5,738 nucleotides of DNA, taken from contig DIMZ01000044.1 in the NCBI GenBank assembly GCA_002425825.1, forward strand, positions 1,299 through 7,036, given 5' to 3'. Numbering within the stretch: position 1 is the stretch's first letter; every line of letters starts with the position of its first letter. A program made the position numbers and the translations under genes. The notes under the pieces were generated by a model that was not told the origin of the DNA, searched no databases, and saw nothing but the letters and a program-made list of their open reading frames with translations. The DNA is from Cloacimonetes bacterium UBA5553. Lineage in GTDB: Bacteria; Cloacimonadota; Cloacimonadia; Cloacimonadales; Cloacimonadaceae. This document shows, piece by piece, positions 1-5,738 of the stretch.

Positions 1-2713
<2,713 letters not shown>

Positions 2714-2722
2714 ACGATAACG

Positions 2723-2748
2723 CCTATAGCATGGCTATAGGATTTTTA
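2723..2748 (+). terminator. Rho-independent terminator after the nuclease gene, at the convergent junction
   Basis: A perfect 8-bp inverted repeat (CCTATAGC at 2723-2730, GCTATAGG at 2734-2741) encloses a 3-base ATG loop. It is followed by ATTTTTACCTTTAT on the + strand. It starts 10 bases after the nuclease stop codon. The stem is only half G/C and the T-tract is interrupted, so strength is uncertain. In the other direction the same hairpin lies at the end of feoA, whose TAG stop (2737-2735) is inside the right arm, but the bases that follow (CGTTATCGTTTAATTC) make a poor T-tract. It may therefore end the iron operon only weakly. Confidence 0.65.
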
Positions 2749-3037
2749 CCTTTATATCCTGGGCGATGCGCCTATCTAAAACATAGCGTGCATCGCCCAC
2801 TGCTACAATTAGATTTGGCTCATTGGCATCGTTGCGAAACATGCTTATCTGCATCCCGAGGTAAAAGCCACGTTCTATGGTTTTCAGGTTTTTATTGCAG
2901 GATATCATAGCCTTTTGTCCATCTGGTACTTCAGCCAGGCTGAGGCAGTCGCCGGACGAGCACAGGCATTGCGGATTTCTATTCATCATCATTCTGCCAA
3001 ATCGGCGGATTCTGGCACGATATCTGTTACTGAGCAT
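2735..3037 (-). CDS. feoA: FeoA family ferrous iron transport protein with Cys/Arg-rich N-terminus
   Basis: Small cytosolic SH3-like partner of FeoB, thought to interact with it and support Fe(II) uptake. From the ATG at 3037 it is 100 residues. Residues about 32-98 fit the FeoA fold: the opening strand LSLAEVPDGQKAMI, the family-typical G-x-x-x-G-M turn (GFYLGMQI, residues 57-64), the strand LIVAVGDARYVLDR, and a final acidic-to-basic strand ending KVKIL. FeoA is usually about 75-85 residues. The extra N-terminus is rich in Arg (R5, R7, R9, R11, R12, R15, R20) and carries C24, C26 and C31; C47 lies in the domain. I chose ATG 3037 because GGGAG sits 5 bases upstream. A longer TTG start at 3049 lacks that placement, and the triple ATG at residues 16-18 has no clear ribosome site. 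It overlaps the end of feoB by 11 bases and is the last gene of the operon. The family call rests on motif and context, since the sequence is divergent. Confidence 0.8.
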   Translation of the reverse strand: MLSNRYRARIRRFGRMMMNRNPQCLCSSGDCLSLAEVPDGQKAMISCNKNLKTIERGFYLGMQISMFRNDANEPNLIVAVGDARYVLDRRIAQDIKVKIL

Positions 3038-5210
3038 GTTTTCTCCCAATGATGTGCAAGTTTATGTAGATAAGTACAAAAGCACCTAAGCAGATGCTAA
3101 TCCAATAGAATGAATAGGCATTGAACGCCAAACTTTGGTAGGTAAGGGTTGCCACCATCCATGCCAGAGCTGTTAAGTAAGCGAAAGCAAACAGCATCCA
3201 CTTTAGCCCATGCTCCTTAAACAGCATGGCTAAAGCAGCGGCACAGGGCGAATAGAGCAGCACAAATACCAGAAAGGCTATTGCAGATGCCGAACTGCCA
3301 AAGGCTTGCATGATGCTATTTTCAACCTTTGCATTTGCCTCATCGCTATCGGCTCCATTATCCTGAGTATTATACAAGCCCTGCATTGTTCCAACAATTG
3401 CTTCTTTGGCAAAAAGACCGCTGATAAGGGCTACACTTGCCTGCCAGTTATCTGCCTGAACCCCCATGGGTACCAGTAGCGGGGTAAGCATCTTGCCGCC
3501 AAGTTCCAGCACTGGAACTGGCTCTTTGTCTTTGCCAATGGGCAGGCTAATCACCTGAAGAACATTGATAAGCACTATCACCACCAAAATGGTTTTGCCT
3601 GCGCGCAGGATGAAGTCCTTTAGCCTATGCCAGGTATGCAGCATAATGCCATTAAAAGTGGGTACATGATAAGGCGGAAGCTCCATAACGAAATTGCCGG
3701 GTTCGCTTTTGAACACAGTTTTCTTCAGCATGAATCCGGTTAGCATCGCCATTACAATGCCAAACATATAAAGGCCGAAGATTACGATATCTGCCCTCTT
3801 GGGGAAGAACAGCATACCCAAAAAGGTAAAGACCGGCAGCTTTGCACCGCAGGATACAAAGGGAGTTAGCACCGAGGCAAACACTCTGTCCCTGGGGCTT
3901 TCCAGCGTTCTGGTAGCCATTATAGCGGGAACTGTGCAGCCAAAACCAACCAACAGCGGGATAAATGCCTTGCCGGGCAAGCCGATTTTGCGCATAAACT
4001 TATCGGCAATAAAGGCAGCACGCGCCATATAACCGGAGTCCTCAAGAATTGATAAGCTTATATAGATAAAGAAGATTGGCGGAACAAATGAGCCAATGGT
4101 AACTATTCCACCGCCCAGAGCATCACTTAGCAAGAATCTTAGCCACTCCGGAGTGCCAATCATGCTTAAGACTGCTCCAAGCTTATCTACAAACAGCCAG
4201 CTTAGTCCCCCGTCTATCAGCCCAATAATCGGGTCGCTTGCCTTCACGGCTATCAAAAACACCAAATACATCACTGCAAAGAAGATTGGCAAGCCGATTA
4301 TTCCGCTTAACACAATCTTATCAACTGCATCTGAGAACGTCCATTGGCTAATCCTCTTGCGCTTAACTACGTCTTTCACCAAGCCACGAATGAAGCCATA
4401 CCTGTCATCGGCAATAACTGCCGCAGGCTCTTGACCTCTGTGCTTGGATATGGCAGCAATCTCTTTCTGCACGGCTGGTTTTACCGCTTCAGGTATCTTG
4501 CTGCAAAGCTCATTGTCGCCTTCAATCAGCTTTACTGCCAGCCATCTGCTCTGAAGCAACGAGCTGTAAATCTGTTCGGTTCGCTGTTCTTTGTCTTTGT
4601 TCGTTATAGGCTGGGAGTTGGGAAACATACCCGCCTCAGAAGTCAAACGCAAGATAGTGTCCAAGTGTGTTTCCACCACTTCATCATAGCGAATGCACTG
4701 CGGTTGGCGTGGATTGGCAAGATTGCCAACTACCTCATCAAGCAGGGCATCCAAATCCATCTGCTTATTTAGCACCAGGGGCAAAACACCAAAGCCCAAA
4801 TGTGATGCTAAGTGCCTGGCATCTATGCCAATGCCATTGCGTTCAGCTATGTCTGTCATGCTCAGGCACATCAGGATGGGTGCACCAAGCTCCATAAGCT
4901 GAACAGTTAAGTATAAATTACGTTCCAGATTGCTGGCATCTACTATGTTTATCACCAGATCGGGCTTCTCATTAAGTATATAACTGCGTGCCACCATCTC
5001 ATCGGGGCTGCCGCCGGAAAGTGAATAGATACCAGGCAGGTCTATTATCTCATATTGCTTGTCCCGATGCCGGCATATGCCGGATTTGTGCTCCACGGTT
5101 ACTCCAGGCCAGTTGCCAACGGTTTGTCTGGCTCCGGTAAGGGCGTTAAAAAGTGTTGTTTTGCCTACGTTTGGATTGCCTGCAAGGGCGATAACTGGTT
5201 TGTCTCTCAT
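3027..5210 (-). CDS. feoB: Ferrous iron transporter FeoB (GTPase-gated inner-membrane permease)
   Basis: Imports Fe(II) across the inner membrane, gated by an N-terminal G-protein domain. It is a full-length 727 residues. G1 is GNPNVGKTT (11-19), the G2 region is VGNWPGVT (31-38), and G3 is DLPG (57-60), followed by YSL and SPDEMVARSYI. The G4 position reads SMTD (117-120) where NxxD is usual, and the G5 region (PLVLNKQMDLDAL, 144-156) lacks the usual Ser/Ala and Gly. A helical linker domain follows (about 205-285, with SRWLAVKLIEGD and DDRYGFIRGLV). The membrane domain (about 300-725) shows LEDSGYMARAAF (389-400), Gate motif 1 GFGCTVPAIMATRTL with C425, Gate motif 2 PFVSCGAKLP with C454, and YSPCAAALA with C656. 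The start is ATG 5210, which overlaps the fur stop by one base (TAATG), so translational coupling is likely. feoA follows with an 11-base overlap. The membrane core looks fully functional; the nucleotide-specificity loops are the odd part. Confidence 0.97.
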   Translation of the reverse strand: MRDKPVIALAGNPNVGKTTLFNALTGARQTVGNWPGVTVEHKSGICRHRDKQYEIIDLPGIYSLSGGSPDEMVARSYILNEKPDLVINIVDASNLERNLYLTVQLMELGAPILMCLSMTDIAERNGIGIDARHLASHLGFGVLPLVLNKQMDLDALLDEVVGNLANPRQPQCIRYDEVVETHLDTILRLTSEAGMFPNSQPITNKDKEQRTEQIYSSLLQSRWLAVKLIEGDNELCSKIPEAVKPAVQKEIAAISKHRGQEPAAVIADDRYGFIRGLVKDVVKRKRISQWTFSDAVDKIVLSGIIGLPIFFAVMYLVFLIAVKASDPIIGLIDGGLSWLFVDKLGAVLSMIGTPEWLRFLLSDALGGGIVTIGSFVPPIFFIYISLSILEDSGYMARAAFIADKFMRKIGLPGKAFIPLLVGFGCTVPAIMATRTLESPRDRVFASVLTPFVSCGAKLPVFTFLGMLFFPKRADIVIFGLYMFGIVMAMLTGFMLKKTVFKSEPGNFVMELPPYHVPTFNGIMLHTWHRLKDFILRAGKTILVVIVLINVLQVISLPIGKDKEPVPVLELGGKMLTPLLVPMGVQADNWQASVALISGLFAKEAIVGTMQGLYNTQDNGADSDEANAKVENSIMQAFGSSASAIAFLVFVLLYSPCAAALAMLFKEHGLKWMLFAFAYLTALAWMVATLTYQSLAFNAYSFYWISICLGAFVLIYINLHIIGRKHAQ
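3043..3047 (-). promoter_or_regulatory. Ribosome binding site deciding the feoA start
   Basis: On the - strand GGGAG lies 5 bases (AAAAC) before the ATG at 3037, inside the last codons of feoB. This supports ATG 3037 over the in-frame TTG at 3049, for which this motif would lie inside the coding sequence. Confidence 0.7.
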
Positions 5211-5653
5211 TATATTTGCTTCTCATTATCAATACATTTCCAGCACAAACCCATAATGCTGATTTCGGTTTCCTGAACGCGGAAGCCCATTAAAGATGCT
5301 TGCTCGCGCACAGCTCCCATAAGGGTGTTCAGGTCGGTCTCCACAATTGCTCCACAAGCCTTGCACAGCCAGTGTATGTGCTTGGGATGGCCGTAGATAT
5401 GTTCATATCTGTCTCTGCCGGAGCTGCGCAATGCCTGTTGCACCAATCCGGCATCCACCAGCAGCGGAATTGTGCGATAGATGGTGGCGATAGATACATC
5501 GCTGGTAATGCTTTTTACACGGTTGTAAAGCTCTTCGGCATTGAAATGCTCATGCAAATCGAACACTGCATCCAGAATATGCTTGCGTGGCGAGGTTAAT
5601 TTCAAGCCTTTTGTGGCGAGATAATCCTTGAACTTCAGCTCATGATCTTGCAT
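5210..5653 (-). CDS. fur: Fur family ferric uptake regulator
   Basis: Metal-dependent transcriptional repressor, 147 residues, the usual Fur length. A winged helix spans about 1-85, with LTSPRKHILDAVF, HFNAEELYNRV and the recognition helix SIATIYRTIPLLVDAGLV (54-71). The dimerization domain holds YEH (83-85), HPKHIHWLCKACG (89-101) and a final CWKC. Against E. coli Fur, H36, E84, H92 and H94 match H33, E81, H88 and H90 (one regulatory site). C97/C100 and C137/C140 form the structural zinc Cys4. The ligands of the other site (H87, D89, E108, H125 in E. coli) are replaced by K91, I93, M112 and T129. The start is ATG 5653, with AGGGAG 5 bases upstream. It is first in an operon with feoB, which makes iron the likely signal rather than zinc or peroxide. 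Family certain; Fur subtype probable from context. Confidence 0.93.
   Translation of the reverse strand: MQDHELKFKDYLATKGLKLTSPRKHILDAVFDLHEHFNAEELYNRVKSITSDVSIATIYRTIPLLVDAGLVQQALRSSGRDRYEHIYGHPKHIHWLCKACGAIVETDLNTLMGAVREQASLMGFRVQETEISIMGLCWKCIDNEKQI
5219..5224 (-). promoter_or_regulatory. Weak ribosome binding site of feoB within the fur 3' end
   Basis: GAGAAG on the - strand lies 8 bases before the feoB ATG and inside the last codons of fur. It is only a partial match to AGGAGG. With the TAATG stop/start overlap, feoB translation probably relies partly on ribosomes finishing fur. Confidence 0.5.
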
Positions 5654-5658
5654 CTTGT

Positions 5659-5664
5659 CTCCCT
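5659..5664 (-). promoter_or_regulatory. Ribosome binding site of fur
   Basis: AGGGAG on the - strand with a 5-base spacer (ACAAG) to the ATG at 5653. It is a strong Shine-Dalgarno match, with the same spacing as at feoA, and it confirms the fur start; no other in-frame ATG is near. Confidence 0.75.
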
Positions 5665-5669
5665 TATAT

Positions 5670-5684
5670 TGAGAATCAGTTGCA
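5670..5684. promoter_or_regulatory. Candidate Fur box in front of fur
   Basis: The + strand reads TGAGAATCAGTTGCA. Against the 7-1-7 Fur consensus TGATAATNATTATCA it matches 6 of 7 bases in the left half and 4 of 7 in the right half (10 of 14 by eye). It lies at the expected transcription start of the candidate promoter and 17-31 bases upstream of the fur ATG, where a bound repressor would block the operon. The match is imperfect and this lineage's real Fur motif is unknown. Confidence 0.4.
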
Positions 5685-5712
5685 AACTTATTGGGAACAC
5701 ATAAAGTGTCAA
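5685..5712 (-). promoter_or_regulatory. Candidate sigma70-type promoter of the fur-feoB-feoA operon
   Basis: On the - strand a perfect TTGACA (5712-5707) is followed after 16 bases by TAAGTT (5690-5685), which matches only three of six TATAAT positions. AAGTTT at 17 bases is no better. Transcription would start near 5675-5679, giving a short leader before the fur ribosome site. The -35 is convincing, the -10 is poor. Confidence 0.35.
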
Positions 5713-5738
5713 GCTCAAAATTGATGCAGGCATCCCCC

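Noticed and set aside
3038..3049. Longer feoA start at an in-frame TTG (3049), adding four residues
   Set aside because: The GGGAG motif at 3047-3043 would fall inside the coding sequence, while it is ideally placed 5 bases before the ATG at 3037.
4344..4772. + strand open frames opposite feoB and fur (4096-4434, 4344-4772, 5055-5276, 5300-5599)
   Set aside because: They lie fully antisense to clearly conserved genes and have no domain signal or supporting ribosome site.
5697..5709. Small inverted repeat ACAC-ATAAA-GTGT upstream of fur
   Set aside because: The arms are only four bases and do not extend, so it is not distinguishable from chance as an operator.

Overview
The window holds one incomplete secreted-nuclease gene on the + strand and a complete three-gene iron-uptake operon on the - strand. 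The two units converge on a shared hairpin near base 2730. The organism is a Gram-negative-type anaerobe-like bacterium. The best guess is Candidatus Cloacimonadota, or another Bacteroidota/Fibrobacterota-related lineage. This rests on the style of the nuclease: an endonuclease I head followed by Calx-beta, fibronectin type III (FN3) and lamin-tail modules, with a C-terminal FN3-like domain ending in an 'RFYKVTA'-type strand. It also rests on the Feo-type ferrous iron system. No marker gene is present, so the taxonomy is an inference with modest support.

Region 1 (1-2713, +): the 3' part of a large multi-domain extracellular protein, open at the left edge. It begins inside an endonuclease I domain with the catalytic EH pair and the RSNYPF, FEP, KGNLARA and NRNPF motifs. 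Then come a Calx-beta domain, an FN3 domain, a second FN3 domain that appears split by an inserted lamin-tail domain, about 130 residues I cannot assign, and a last FN3-like domain. An 8-bp perfect stem with a T-rich tail (2723-2748) follows the stop codon.

Region 2 (2735-5653, -): fur, feoB and feoA, transcribed in that order. fur and feoB overlap by one base (TAATG), and feoB and feoA overlap by 11 bases. Fur senses iron and should repress the operon. FeoB is the G-protein-gated Fe(II) permease of the inner membrane, and FeoA is its small cytosolic SH3-like partner. FeoA comes last rather than first, the reverse of the common feoA-feoB order. A possible -35/-10 pair and a Fur-box-like sequence sit just upstream of fur, which suggests autoregulation.

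Region 3 (5654-5738): only the upstream region of fur. I see no gene in it.

The points most worth checking are: altered guanine-specificity loops in FeoB (G4 SMTD instead of NxxD, and a degenerate G5); a Fur that keeps one regulatory metal site but lacks every ligand of the other; the lamin-tail domain nested in an FN3 domain; and a basic, cysteine-bearing N-terminal extension on FeoA.
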